NCBI GenBank assembly: GCA_024500155.1
Contig: CM044858.1
Location: forward strand, 24,601,795 to 24,665,794
Reading direction: 5' to 3'
Source of the DNA: Chenopodium formosanum
Taxonomy: Eukaryota; Streptophyta; Magnoliopsida; Caryophyllales; Amaranthaceae
Length of the DNA: 64,000 nucleotides
The notes under the pieces were generated by a model that had not been told where the DNA came from, made no database searches, and worked only from the letters and a program-made list of their open reading frames with translations. The translations under genes and the position numbers were made by a program. Shown one piece after another: positions 49,071 through 62,452 of this stretch. Every line of letters begins with the position of its first letter. Within the stretch, counting starts at the first letter, position 1.

Positions 49071-51023
49071 GACTTTCATTTGACTTTATTAGCTTTGTTA
49101 AATGTTTTTTACTTTTATTTGACTCAACTAGCATTGTGGAATGCAAATGACTTTTATTTGATTCAAAAAGCTTTTTTTGAATGTATTTGACTTTCATTTG
49201 ATTCTAAAATCTTTGTTGAAAGTGTTTGACTTTCGTTTGACTCAATTAGCTTTGTTGAATGCATTTGACTTTCATTTGATTCAGAAAGCTTTGTTTGAAT
49301 GTGTTTAACTTTCATTTGACTCAATTAGCTAGGTTGAATGCATTTGACTTTCATTTGATTCAAAAAGCTTTGTTTGAATGTGTTTGACTTTCATTTAACT
49401 CATTTAGATTTGTTGAATGTGTTTCACATTCATTTGACTCAATTAGCATTGCGGAATGCAATTGACTTTCATTTGATTCAAAAAGCGTTGTTTGAATGTA
49501 TTTGACTTTCATTTGATTCTAATATCTTTGTTGAAAGTGTTTGACTTTCATTTGACTCAATTAGCTTTGTTGAATGCATTTGACTTTTATTTGATTCTAA
49601 AAGCTTTGTTAGAAGTGTTTGACTTTCATTTGACTCAATTAGCTTTGTTGAATGCATTTGACTTTCATTTGATTCAAAAAGCTTTGTTTTAATGTGTTTG
49701 ACTTTCATTTGACTCAATTAGCTTTGTTGAATGTGTTTGACTTTCATTTGACTCAATTAGCATTGTGGATTGCAATTGACTTTCATTTGATTCAAAAAGC
49801 TTTGTTTGAATGTATTTGACTTTCATTAGATTCTAAAAGCTTTGTTGTAAGTGTTTGACTTTAATTTGACTCACTTAGCTTTGTTGAATGTGTTTGACTT
49901 TCATTTGACTCAATTAGCATTGTGGAATGCAATAGACTTTCATTTGATTCAAAAAGCTTTGTTTGAATGTATTTGAATTTCATTTGATTCTAAAAGCTTT
50001 GTTGAATGTGTTTGACTTTCATTTGACTCAATTAGCATTGTGGAATGCAACTGACTTTCATTTGATTCAAAAAGCATTGTTTGAATTTATTTGACTTTCA
50101 TTGGATTCTAAAAGCTTTGTTGAACGTGTTTGACTTTCATTTGAATCAATTAGCTTTTTGGAAGGCAATTGACTTTCATTTCATTCAAAAAGCTTCGTTT
50201 TAATGTATTTGACTTCATTTGATTCTAAACGCTTTGTTGAATGCGTTTGACTTTCATTTGACTTAATTAGCTTTGTTGAATGCATTTGACTTTCATTTCA
50301 TTCAAAAAGCTTTGTTTGAATGTGTTTGACTTTCATTTGACTCAATTAGCTTTGTTGAATGTGTTTGACTTTCATTGGACACAATTAGAATTGTGGAATG
50401 CAATTGACTTTTATTTGATTCAAAAAGCTTTGTTTGAACGTATTTGACTTTCATTTGATTTTAAAAGCTTTGTTGAAAGTGCTTGACTTTCATTTAACTC
50501 AATTAGCTTTGTTGAATGCATTAGAGTTTCATTTGATTCAAAAAGCTTTGTTTCAATGTGTTTGACTTTCATTTGACTCAATTAGCTTTGTTGAATGTGT
50601 TTGACTTTCATTTGACTCAATTAGCATTGTTGATTGCAATTGACTTTCATTTAATTCAAATAGCGTTGTTTGAATGGTTTAGACTTTCATTTGATTCTAA
50701 AAGCTTTGTTGAAAGTGTTTGACTTTCATTTTACTCAATTAGCTTTGTTGAATGCATTTGACTTTCATTTGATTCAAAAGCTATGTTTGAAAGTGTTTGA
50801 CTTTCATTTGACTCAAGTAGCTTTGTTGAATGTGTTTGACTTTCATTTGACTCAATTAGCATTGTGGAATGCAATTGACTTACATTCGATTCAAAATGCT
50901 TTGTTTGAATGTATTTGACTTTAATTTGATTCTAAAAGCTTTGTTGAATGTGTTTGACATTCATTTGACTCAATTAACTTTGTTGAATGCATTTGACTTT
51001 CATTTGATTCAAAAAGCTTTGTT

Positions 51024-52214
51024 TAAGGGTGCTTAACTTTCATTTGACTCAATTAGCTTTAGCGAATATTTTTAACTTTCATTTGACTCATTTAGCATTG
51101 TGGAATACAATTTACTTTCATTTGACTCAGAAAGCTTGGTTTGAATGTATTTGACTTTTATTTGATTCTAAAAGCTTTGTTGAAAGTGTTTGACTTTCAT
51201 TTGACTCAATAAGCTTTGTTGAATGCATTTGACTTGCATTTGATTCAAAAAGCTTTGTTTGAATATGTTTAACTTTAATTTGACTCAATTAGCTTTGATG
51301 AATGTGTTTGACTTTCATTTAACTCAATTAGCATTGTGGAATGCAATTGACTTTCATTTGATTCAAAATGTTTTGTTTGAATGTATTTGACTTTCATTTG
51401 ATTCTAAAAGCTTTGTTGAATGTGTTTGACTTTCATTTGACTCAATTAACTTTATTGAATGCATTTGACTTTCATTTGATTCAAAAAGCTTTGTTTGTAT
51501 GTATTTGACTTTAATTTGATTCTAAAAGCTTTGTTGAATGTGTTTGACATTCATTTGACTCAATTAACTTTGTTGAATGCATTTGAATTTCATTTGATTC
51601 AAAAAGCTTTGTTTAAGGGTGCTTAACTTTCATTTGACTCAATTAGCTTTAGCGAATATTTTTAACTTTCATTTGACTCATTTAGCATTGTGGAATACAA
51701 TTTACTTTCATTTGATTCAGAAAGCTTTGTTTGAATGTATTTGACTTTTATTTGATTCTAAAAGCTTTGTTGAAAGTGTTTGACTTTCATTTGACTCAAT
51801 TAGCTTTGTTGAATGCATTTGACTTGCATTTGATTCAAAAAGCTTTGTTTGAATATGTTTAACTTTAATTAGACTCAATTAGCTTTGATGAATGTGTTTG
51901 ACTTTCATTTGACTCAATTAGCATTGTGGAATGCAATTGACTTTCATTTGATTCAAAATGCTTTGTTTGAATGTATTTGACTTTCATTTGATTCTAAAAG
52001 CTTTGTTGAATGTGTTTGACTTTCATTTGACTCAATTAACTTTGTTGAATGCATTTGACTTTCATTGAATCAAAAAGCTTTGTTTGAATGTATTTGACTT
52101 TAATTTGATTCTAAAAGCTTTGTTGAATGTGTTTGACTTTCATTTGACTCAATTAACTTTGTTGAATGCATTTGAATTTCATTTGATTCAAAAAGCTTTG
52201 TTTAAGGGTGCTTA
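51024..52214 (+). repeat. 590-bp higher-order repeat (15-mer), two copies plus
   Basis: The marker TAAGGGTGCTT stands at 51024, 51614 and 52203, spaced 590 and 589 bp. The unit of 590 bp is 15 monomers or 5 x 118 bp. It contains the block TTTAAGGGTGCTTAAC, TTAGCGAATATTTTTAAC, GGAATACAATTTAC and CAGAAAGC, followed by GAATATGTTTAAC. The one-base deficit in the second interval is TTTCATTGAATC near 52065. Confidence 0.92.
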
Positions 52215-53224
52215 ACTTTCATTTGACTCAATTAGCTTTGGCGAAAATTTTTAACTTTCATTTGACACATTTAGCATTGTGGAATGCAATTTACTTTCAT
52301 TTAATTCAAAAAGCTTTGTTTGAATGTATTTGACTTTTATTTGATTGTAAAAGCTTTGTTTAAAGTGTTTGACTTTAATTTGACTCAATTAGCTTTGTTA
52401 AATGCATTTGACTTTCATTTGATTCAAAAAGCTTTGTTTGAATGTGTATGACTTTCATTTGACTCAACTAGCTTTGTTGAATGTGTTTGACTTTCATTTG
52501 ACTCATTTAGCATTGTGGAATGAAATTTACTTTCTTTTTATTCAAAAAGCTTTGTTTGAATGTATTTGACTTTCATTTGATTCTAAAAGTTTTGTTGAAA
52601 GTGTTTGACTTTCATTTGACTCAATTAGCTTTGTTGAATACAATTGAATTTCATTTGATTCAAAAAGCTTTGTTTGAATGTGTTTGACTTTCATTTGACT
52701 CAATCAGCTTTGTTGAATGCATTTGACTTTCATTTGATTCAAAAAGCTTTGTTTGAATGTGTTTGACTTTCATTTAACTCATTTAGCTTTGTTGAATGTG
52801 TTTCACATTCATTTGACTCAATTAGCATTGCGGAATGCAATTGACTTTCATTTGATTCAAAAAGCTTTGTTTGAATGTATTTGACTTTCATTTGATTCTA
52901 AAATCTTTGTTGAAAGTGTTTGACTTTCATTTGACTCAATTAGGTTTGTTGAATGCATTTGACTTTCATTTGATTCAAATGCTATGTTTGAAAGTGTTTG
53001 ACTTTCATTTGACTCAAGTAGCTTTGTTGAATGTGTTTGACTTTCATTTGACTCAATTAGCATTGTGGAATGCAATTGACTTTCATTTGATTCAAAATGC
53101 TTTGTTTGAATGTATTTGACTTTAATTTGATTCTAAAAGATTTGTTGAATGTGTTTGACATTCATTTGACTCAATTAACTTTGTTGAATGCATTTGAATT
53201 TCATTTGATTCAAAAAGCTTTGTT

Positions 53225-55318
53225 TAAGGGTGCTTAACTTTCATTTGACTCAATTAGCTTTAGCGAATATTTTTAACTTTCATTTGACTCATTTAGCATT
53301 GTGGAATACAATTTACTTTCATTTGATTCAGAAAGCTTTGTTTAAATGTATTTGACTTTTATTTGATTCTAAAAGCTTTGTTAAAAGTGTTTGACTTTCA
53401 TTTGACTCAATTAGCTTTGTTGAATGCATTTGACTTGAATTTGATTCAAAAAGCTTTGTTTGAATATGTTTAACTTTAATTTGACTCAATTAGCTTTGAT
53501 GAATGTGTTTGACTTTCATTTGACTCAATTAGCATTGTGGAATGCAATTGACTTTCATTTGATTCAAAATGCTTTGTTTGAATGTATTTGACTTTCATTT
53601 GATTCTAAAAGCTTTGTTGAATGTGTTTGACTTTCATTTGACTCAATTAACTTTGTTGAATGCATTTGACTTTCATTTGATTCAAAAAGCTTTGTTTGAA
53701 TGTATTTGACTTTAATTTGATTCCAAAAGCTTTGTTGAATGTGTTTGACTTTCATTTGACTCAATTAACTTTGTTGAATGCATTTGACTTTCATTTGATT
53801 CAAAAAGCTTTGTTTAAGGGTGCTTAACTTTCATTTGACTCAATTAGCTTTGGCGAATATTTTTAACTTTCATTTGACACATTTAGCATTGTGGAATGCA
53901 ATTTACTTTCATTTAATTCAAAAAGCTTTGTTTGAATGTATTTGACTTTTATTTGATTATAAAAGCTTTGTTGAAAGTGTTTGACTTTAATTTGACTCAA
54001 TTAGCTTTGTTGAATGCATTTGACTTTCATTTGATTCAAAAAGCTTTGTTTGAATGTGTATGACTTTCATTTGACTCAATTAGCTTTGTTGAATGTGTTT
54101 GACTTTCATTTGACTCATTTAGCATTGTGGAATGAAATTTACTTTCATTTTATTCAAAAAGCTTTGTTTGAATGTATTTGACTTTCATTTGATTCTAAAA
54201 GTTTTGTTGAAAGTGTTTGACTTTCATTTGACTCAATTAGCTCTGTTGAATGCAATTGACTTTCATTTGATTCAAAAAGCTTTGTTTGAATGTGTTTGAC
54301 TTTCATTTGACTCAATCAGCTTTGTTGAATGCATTTGACTTTCATTTGATTCAAAAGCTATGTTTGAAAGTGTTTGACTTTCATTTGACTCAAGTAGCTT
54401 TGTTGAATGTGTTTGACTTTCATTTGACTCAATTAGCTTTGTTGAATGCATTTGACTTTCATTTGATTCAAAAGCTATGTTTGAAAGTGTTTGACTTTCA
54501 TTTGACTCAAGTAGCTTTGTTGAATGTGTTTGACTTTCATTTGACTCAATTAGCATTGTGGAATGCAATTGACTTTCATTTGATTCAAAATGCTTTGTTT
54601 GAATGTATTTGACTTTAATTTGATTCTAAAAGCTTTGTTGAATGTGTTTGACATTCATTTGACTCAATTAACTTTGTTGAATGCATTTGAATTTCATTTG
54701 ATTCAAAAAGCTTTGTTTAAGGGTGCTTAACTTTCATTTGACTCAATTAGCTTTAGCGAATATTTTTAACTTTCATTTGACTCATTTAGCATTGTGGAAT
54801 ACAATTTACTTTCATTTGATTCAGAAAGCTTTGTTTGAATGTATTTGACTTATATTTGATTCTAAAAGCTTTGTTGAAAGTGTTTGACTTTAATTTGACT
54901 CAATTAGCTTTGTTGAATGCATTTGACTTGCATTTGATTCAAAAAGCTTTGTTTGAATATGTTTATCTTTTATTTGACTCAATTAGCTTTGATGAATGTG
55001 TTTGACTTTCATTTGACTCAATTAGCATTGTGGAATGCAATTGACTTTCATTTGATTCAAAATGCTTTGTTTGAATGTATTTGACTTTCATTTGATTCTA
55101 AAAGCTTTGTTGAATGTGTTTGACTTTCATTTGACTCAATTAACTTTGTTGAATGCATTTGACTTTCATTTGATTCAAAAAGCTTTGTTTGAATGTATTT
55201 GACTTTAATTTGATTCTAAAAGTTTTGTTGAATGTGTTTGACTTTCATTTGACTCAATTAACTTTGTTGAATGCATTTGACTTTCATTTGATTCAAAAAG
55301 CTTTGTTTAAGGGTGCTT
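53225..55318 (+). repeat. 590-bp higher-order repeat, further copies in first 6563-bp unit
   Basis: TAAGGGTGCTT occurs at 53225, 53815, 54718 and 55308, spaced 590, 903 and 590 bp. The 903-bp interval contains an extra run in which the F-type monomer TCAAAAGCTATG and the A-type monomer CAAGTAGC occur twice (54352-54515), a 117-bp trimer duplication. Confidence 0.9.
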
Positions 55319-55889
55319 AACTTTCATTTGACTCAATTAGCTTTGGCTAATATTTTTAACTTTCTTTTGACACATTTAGCATTGTGGAATGCAATTTACT
55401 TTCATTTGATTCAGAAAGCTTTGTTTGAATGTATTTGACTTTTATTTGATTTTAAAAGCTTTGTTGAAAGTGTTTGACTTTCATTTGACTCAATTAGCTT
55501 TGTTGAATGCATTTGACTTGCATTTGATTCAAAATGCTTTGTTTGAATATGTTTAACTTTAATTAGACTCAATTAGCTTTGATGAATGTGTTTGACTTTC
55601 ATTTGACTCAATTAGCATTGTGGAATGCAATTGACTTTCATTTGATTCAAAATGCTTTGTTTGAATGTATTTGACTTTCATTTGATTCAAAAAGCTTTGT
55701 TTCAATGTGTTTGACTTTCATTTGACTCAATTAGATTTGTTGAATGTGTTTGACTTTCATTTGACTCAATTAGCATATTTGATTGCAATTGACTTTCATT
55801 TAATTCAAAAAGCTTTGTTTGAATGTTTTAGACTTTCATTTGATTCTAAAATCTTTGTTGAAAGTGTTTGACTTTCATTTTACTCAATT

Positions 55890-58800
55890 AGCTAGGTTGA
55901 ATGCATTTGACTTTCATTTGATTCAAAAAGCTTTGTTTGAATGTGTTTGACTTTCATTTAACTCATTTAGATTTGTTGAATGTGTTTCACATTCATTTGA
56001 CTCAATTAGCATTGCGGAATGCAATTGACTTTCATTTGATTCAAAAAGCTTTGTTTGAATGTATTTGACTTTCATTTGATTCTAATATCTTTGTTGAAAG
56101 TGTTTGACTTTCATTTGACTCAATTAGCTTTGTTGAATGCATTTGACTTTTATTTGATTCTAAAAGCTTTGTTAGAAGTGTTTGACTTTCATTTGACTCA
56201 ATTAGCTTTGTTGAATGCATTTGACTTTCATTTGATTCAAAAAGCTTTGTTTCAATGTGTTTGACTTTCATTTGACTCAATTAGCTTTGTTGAATGTGTT
56301 TGACTTTCATTTGACTCAATTAGCATTGTGGATTGCAATTGACTTTCATTTGATTCAAAAAGCTTTGTTTGAATGTATTTGACTTTCATTAGATTCTAAA
56401 AGCTTTGTTGTAAGTGTTTGACTTTAATTTGACTCACTTAGCTTTGTTGAATGTGTTTGACTTTCATTTGACTCAATTAGCATTGTGGAATGCAATAGAC
56501 TTTCATTTGATTCAAAAAGCTTTGTTTGAATGTATTTGAATTTCATTTGATTCTAAAAGCTTTGTTGAATGTGTTTGACTTTCATTTGACTCAATTAGCA
56601 TTGTGGAATGCAACTGACTTTCATTTGATTCAAAAAGCATTGTTTGAATTTATTTGACTTTCATTGGATTCTAAAAGCTTTGTTGAACGTGTTTGACTTT
56701 CATTTGACTCAATTAGCATTTTGGAAGGCAATTGACTTTCATTTCATTCAAAAAGCTTTGTTTTAATGTATTTGACTTCATTTGATTCTAAACGCTTTGT
56801 TGAATGCGTTTGACTTTCATTTGACTTAATTAGCTTTGTTGAATGCATTTGACTTTCATTTCATTCAAAAAGCTTTGTTTGAATGTGTTTGACTTTCATT
56901 TGACTCAATTAGCTTTGTTGAATGTGTTTGACTTTCATTGGACACAATTAGAATTGTGGAATGCAATTGACTTTTATTTGATTCAAAAAGCTTTGTTTGA
57001 ACGTATTTGACTTTCATTTGATTTTAAAAGCTTTGTTGAAAGTGCTTGACTTTCATTTAACTCAATTAGCTTTGTTGAATGCATTAGAGTTTCATTTGAT
57101 TCAAAAAGCTTTGTTTCAATGTGTTTGACTTTCATTTGACTCAATTAGCTTTGTTGAATGTGTTTGACTTTCATTTGACTCAATTAGCATTGTTGATTGC
57201 AATTGACTTTCATTTAATTCAAATAGCGTTGTTTGAATGGTTTAGACTTTCATTTGATTCTAAAAGCTTTGTTGAAAGTGTTTGACTTTCATTTTACTCA
57301 ATTAGCTTTGTTGAATGCATTTGACTTTCATTTGATTCAAAAGCTATGTTTGAAAGTGTTTGACTTTCATTTGACTCAAGTAGCTTTGTTGAATGTGTTT
57401 GACTTTCATTTGACTCAATTAGCATTGTGGAATGCAATTGACTTACATTCGATTCAAAATGCTTTGTTTGAATGTATTTGACTTTAATTTGATTCTAAAA
57501 GCTTTGTTGAATGTGTTTGACATTCATTTGACTCAATTAACTTTGTTGAATGCATTTGACTTTCATTTGATTCAAAAAGCTTTGTTTAAGGGTGCTTAAC
57601 TTTCATTTGACTCAATTAGCTTTAGCGAATATTTTTAACTTTCATTTGACTCATTTAGCATTGTGGAATACAATTTACTTTCATTTGACTCAGAAAGCTT
57701 GGTTTGAATGTATTTGACTTTTATTTGATTCTAAAAGCTTTGTTGAAAGTGTTTGACTTTCATTTGACTCAATAAGCTTTGTTGAATGCATTTGACTTGC
57801 ATTTGATTCAAAAAGCTTTGTTTGAATATGTTTAACTTTAATTTGACTCAATTAGCTTTGATGAATGTGTTTGACTTTCATTTAACTCAATTAGCATTGT
57901 GGAATGCAATTGACTTTCATTTGATTCAAAATGTTTTGTTTGAATGTATTTGACTTTCATTTGATTCTAAAAGCTTTGTTGAATGTGTTTGACTTTCATT
58001 TGACTCAATTAACTTTATTGAATGCATTTGACTTTCATTTGATTCAAAAAGCTTTGTTTGTATGTATTTGACTTTAATTTGATTCTAAAAGCTTTGTTGA
58101 ATGTGTTTGACATTCATTTGACTCAATTAACTTTGTTGAATGCATTTGAATTTCATTTGATTCAAAAAGCTTTGTTTAAGGGTGCTTAACTTTCATTTGA
58201 CTCAATTAGCTTTAGCGAATATTTTTAACTTTCATTTGACTCATTTAGCATTGTGGAATACAATTTACTTTCATTTGATTCAGAAAGCTTTGTTTGAATG
58301 TATTTGACTTTTATTTGATTCTAAAAGCTTTGTTGAAAGTGTTTGACTTTCATTTGACTCAATTAGCTTTGTTGAATGCATTTGACTTGCATTTGATTCA
58401 AAAAGCTTTGTTTGAATATGTTTAACTTTAATTTGACTCAATTAGCTTTGATGAATGTGTTTGACTTTCATTTGACTCAATTAGCATTGTGGAATGCAAT
58501 TGACTTTCATTTGATTCAAAATGCTTTGTTTGAATGTATTTGACTTTCATTTGATTCTAAAAGCTTTGTTGAATGTGTTTGACTTTCATTTGACTCAATT
58601 AACTTTGTTGAATGCATTTGACTTTCATTGAATCAAAAAGCTTTGTTTGAATGTATTTGACTTTAATTTGATTCTAAAAGCTTTGTTGAATGTGTTTGAC
58701 TTTCATTTGACTCAATTAACTTTGTTGAATGCATTTGAATTTCATTTGATTCAAAAAGCTTTGTTTAAGGGTGCTTAACTTTCATTTGACTCAATTAGCT

Positions 58801-61800
58801 TTGGCGAAAATTTTTAACTTTCATTTGACACATTTAGCATTGTGGAATGCAATTTACTTTCATTTAATTCAAAAAGCTTTGTTTGAATGTATTTGACTTT
58901 TATTTGATTGTAAAAGCTTTGTTTAAAGTGTTTGACTTTAATTTGACTCAATTAGCTTTGTTAAATGCATTTGACTTTCATTTGATTCAAAAAGCTTTGT
59001 TTGAATGTGTATGACTTTCATTTGACTCAATTAGCTTTGTTGAATGTGTTTGACTTTCATTTGACTCATTTAGCATTGTGGAATGAAATTTACTTTCTTT
59101 TTATTCAAAAAGCTTTGTTTGAATGTATTTGACTTTCATTTGATTCTAAAAGTTTTGTTGAAAGTGTTTGACTTTCATTTGACTCAATTAGCTTTGTTGA
59201 ATACAATTGACTTTCATTTGATTCAAAAAGCTTTGTTTGAATGTGTTTGACTTTCATTTGACTCAATCAGCTTTGTTGAATGCATTTGACTTTCATTTGA
59301 TTCAAAAAGCTTTGTTTGAATGTGTTTGACTTTCATTTAACTCATTTAGCTTTGTTGAATGTGTTTCACATTCATTTGACTCAATTAGCATTGCGGAATG
59401 CAATTGACTTTCATTTGATTCAAAAAGCTTTGTTTGAATGTATTTGACTTTCATTTGATTCTAAAATCTTTGTTGAAAGTGTTTGACTTTCATTTGACTC
59501 AATTAGGTTTGTTGAATGCATTTGACTTTCATTTGATTCAAAAGCTATGTTTGAAAGTGTTTGACTTTCATTTGACTCAAGTAGCTTTGTTGAATGTGTT
59601 TGACTTTCATTTGACTCAATTAGCATTGTGGAATGCAATTGACTTTCATTTGATTCAAAATGCTTTGTTTGAATGTATTTGACTTTAATTTGATTCTAAA
59701 AGATTTGTTGAATGTGTTTGACATTCATTTGACTCAATTAACTTTGTTGAATGCATTTGAATTTCATTTGATTCAAAAAGCTTTGTTTAAGGGTGCTTAA
59801 CTTTCATTTGACTCAATTAGCTTTAGCGAATATTTTTAACTTTCATTTGACTCATTTAGCATTGTGGAATACAATTTACTTTCATTTGATTCAGAAAGCT
59901 TTGTTTAAATGTATTTGACTTTTATTTGATTCTAAAAGCTTTGTTAAAAGTGTTTGACTTTCATTTGACTCAATTAGCTTTGTTGAATGCATTTGACTTG
60001 AATTTGATTCAAAAAGCTTTGTTTGAATATGTTTAACTTTAATTTGACTCAATTAGCTTTGATAAATGTGTTTGACTTTCATTTGACTCAATTAGCATTG
60101 TGGAATGCAATTGACTTTCATTTGATTCAAAATGCTTTGTTTGAATGTATTTGACTTTCATTTGATTCTAAAAGCTTTGTTGAATGTGTTTGACTTTCAT
60201 TTGACTCAATTAACTTTGTTGAATGCATTTGACTTTCATTTGATTCAAAAAGCTTTGTTTGAATGTATTTGACTTTAATTTGATTCCAAAAGCTTTGTTG
60301 AATGTGTTTGACTTTCATTTGACTCAATTAACTTTGTTGAATGCATTTGACTTTCATTTGATTCAAAAAGCTTTGTTTAAGGGTGCTTAACTTTCATTTG
60401 ACTCAATTAGCTTTGGCGAATATTTTTAACTTTCATTTGACACATTTAGCATTGTGGAATGCAATTTACTTTCATTTAATTCAAAAAGCTTTGTTTGAAT
60501 GTATTTGACTTTTATTTGATTATAAAAGCTTTGTTGAAAGTGTTTGACTTTAATTTGACTCAATTAGCTTTGTTGAATGCATTTGACTTTCATTTGATTC
60601 AAAAAGCTTTGTTTGAATGTGTATGACTTTCATTTGACTCAATTAGCTTTGTTGAATGTGTTTGACTTTCATTTGACTCATTTAGCATTGTGGAATGAAA
60701 TTTACTTTCATTTTATTCAAAAAGCTTTGTTTGAATGTATTTGACTTTCATTTGATTCTAAAAGTTTTGTTGAAAGTGTTTGACTTTCATTTGACTCAAT
60801 TAGCTCTGTTGAATGCAATTGACTTTCATTTGATTCAAAAAGCTTTGTTTGAATGTGTTTGACTTTCATTTGACTCAATCAGCTTTGTTGAATGCATTTG
60901 ACTTTCATTTGATTCAAAAGCTATGTTTGAAAGTGTTTGACTTTCATTTGACTCAAGTAGCTTTGTTGAATGTGTTTGACTTTCATTTGACTCAATTAGC
61001 TTTGTTGAATGCATTTGACTTTCATTTGATTCAAAAGCTATGTTTGAAAGTGTTTGACTTTCATTTGACTCAAGTAGCTTTGTTGAATGTGTTTGACTTT
61101 CATTTGACTCAATTAGCATTGTGGAATGCAATTGACTTTCATTTGATTCAAAATGCTTTGTTTGAATGTATTTGACTTTAATTTGATTCTAAAAGCTTTG
61201 TTGAATGTGTTTGACATTCATTTGACTCAATTAACTTTGTTGAATGCATTTGAATTTCATTTGATTCAAAAAGCTTTGTTTAAGGGTGCTTAACTTTCAT
61301 TTGACTCAATTAGCTTTAGCGAATATTTTTAACTTTCATTTGACTCATTTAGCATTGTGGAATACAATTTACTTTCATTTGATTCAGAAAGCTTTGTTTG
61401 AATGTATTTGACTTATATTTGATTCTAAAAGCTTTGTTGAAAGTGTTTGACTTTAATTTGACTCAATTAGCTTTGTTGAATGCATTTGACTTGCATTTGA
61501 TTCAAAAAGCTTTGTTTGAATATGTTTATCTTTTATTTGACTCAATTAGCTTTGATGAATGTGTTTGACTTTCATTTGACTCAATTAGCATTGTGGAATG
61601 CAATTGACTTTCATTTGATTCAAAATGCTTTGTTTGAATGTATTTGACTTTCATTTGATTCTAAAAGCTTTGTTGAATGTGTTTGACTTTCATTTGACTC
61701 AATTAACTTTGTTGAATGCATTTGACTTTCATTTGATTCAAAAAGCTTTGTTTGAATGTATTTGACTTTAATTTGATTCTAAAAGTTTTGTTGAATGTGT

Positions 61801-62452
61801 TTGACTTTCATTTGACTCAATTAACTTTGTTGAATGCATTTGACTTTCATTTGATTCAAAAAGCTTTGTTTAAGGGTGCTTAACTTTCATTTGACTCAAT
61901 TAGCTTTGGCTAATATTTTTAACTTTCTTTTGACACATTTAGCATTGTGGAATGCAATTTACTTTCATTTGATTCAGAAAGCTTTGTTTGAATGTATTTG
62001 ACTTTTATTTGATTTTAAAAGCTTTGTTGAAAGTGTTTGACTTTCATTTGACTCAATTAGCTTTGTTGAATGCATTTGACTTGCATTTGATTCAAAATGC
62101 TTTGTTTGAATATGTTTAACTTTAATTAGACTCAATTAGCTTTGATGAATGTGTTTGACTTTCATTTGACTCAATTAGCATTGTGGAATGCAATTGACTT
62201 TCATTTGATTCAAAATGCTTTGTTTGAATGTATTTGACTTTCATTTGATTCAAAAAGCTTTGTTTCAATGTGTTTGACTTTCATTTGACTCAATTAGATT
62301 TGTTGAATGTGTTTGACTTTCATTTGACTCAATTAGCATATTTGATTGCAATTGACTTTCATTTAATTCAAAAAGCTTTGTTTGAATGTTTTAGACTTTC
62401 ATTTGATTCTAAAATCTTTGTTGAAAGTGTTTGACTTTCATTTTACTCAATT
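55890..62452 (+). repeat. 6563-bp tandem duplication, second copy
   Basis: Starts directly after the first copy. It ends at about 62452, where the sequence TTTTACTCAATTAGC continues as TTTGTTG instead of AGGTTG. From there the array carries on with material like that at 50.75 and 57.3 kb (offset 5149 bp from 57233), so a third exchange took place inside the unit. Confidence 0.95.
57587..61881 (+). repeat. 590-bp higher-order repeats in second 6563-bp unit
   Basis: TAAGGGTGCTT at 57587, 58177, 58766, 59788, 60378, 61281 and 61871 has the same spacing as in the first unit (590, 589, 1022, 590, 903, 590). The nested order shows that the 590-bp amplification came before the 6563-bp duplication. 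Confidence 0.92.

Larger units (their letters stand above)
47116..49326 (+). repeat. Array segment with two damaged monomers
   Basis: Ordinary satellite apart from two irregular monomers annotated separately at 48301 and 49039. Variants such as GCTTTGTAAGAATG (47788) and TTAAATGTTTTTTAC (49096) tie it to 37 kb. Confidence 0.85.
49327..55889 (+). repeat. 6563-bp tandem duplication, first copy
   Basis: The unit runs from AGCTAGGTTGAATGC at about 49327 to the same sequence at about 55890. Every marker tested recurs 6563 bp downstream. I located ten substitutions between the copies (for example 49487 G/T, 49690 T/C, 50145 A/C, 50155 T/A, 50196 C/T, 51871 A/T, 52468 C/T, 52648 A/C, 52980 T/A, 53501 G/A against position + 6563 - or +6563 exactly) and no indel. 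The unit holds seven copies of the TAAGGGTGCTT marker and several 590-bp sub-repeats. Confidence 0.95.

Noticed and set aside
54272..54612. Open reading frames of up to 108 aa on both strands, and dozens of 60-98 aa frames across the window
   Set aside because: All are translations of the 39-bp monomer in its open frames. They end where a 40-bp monomer shifts the frame, they overlap each other on opposite strands, and their peptides are just the repeat. I did not annotate any as a gene.
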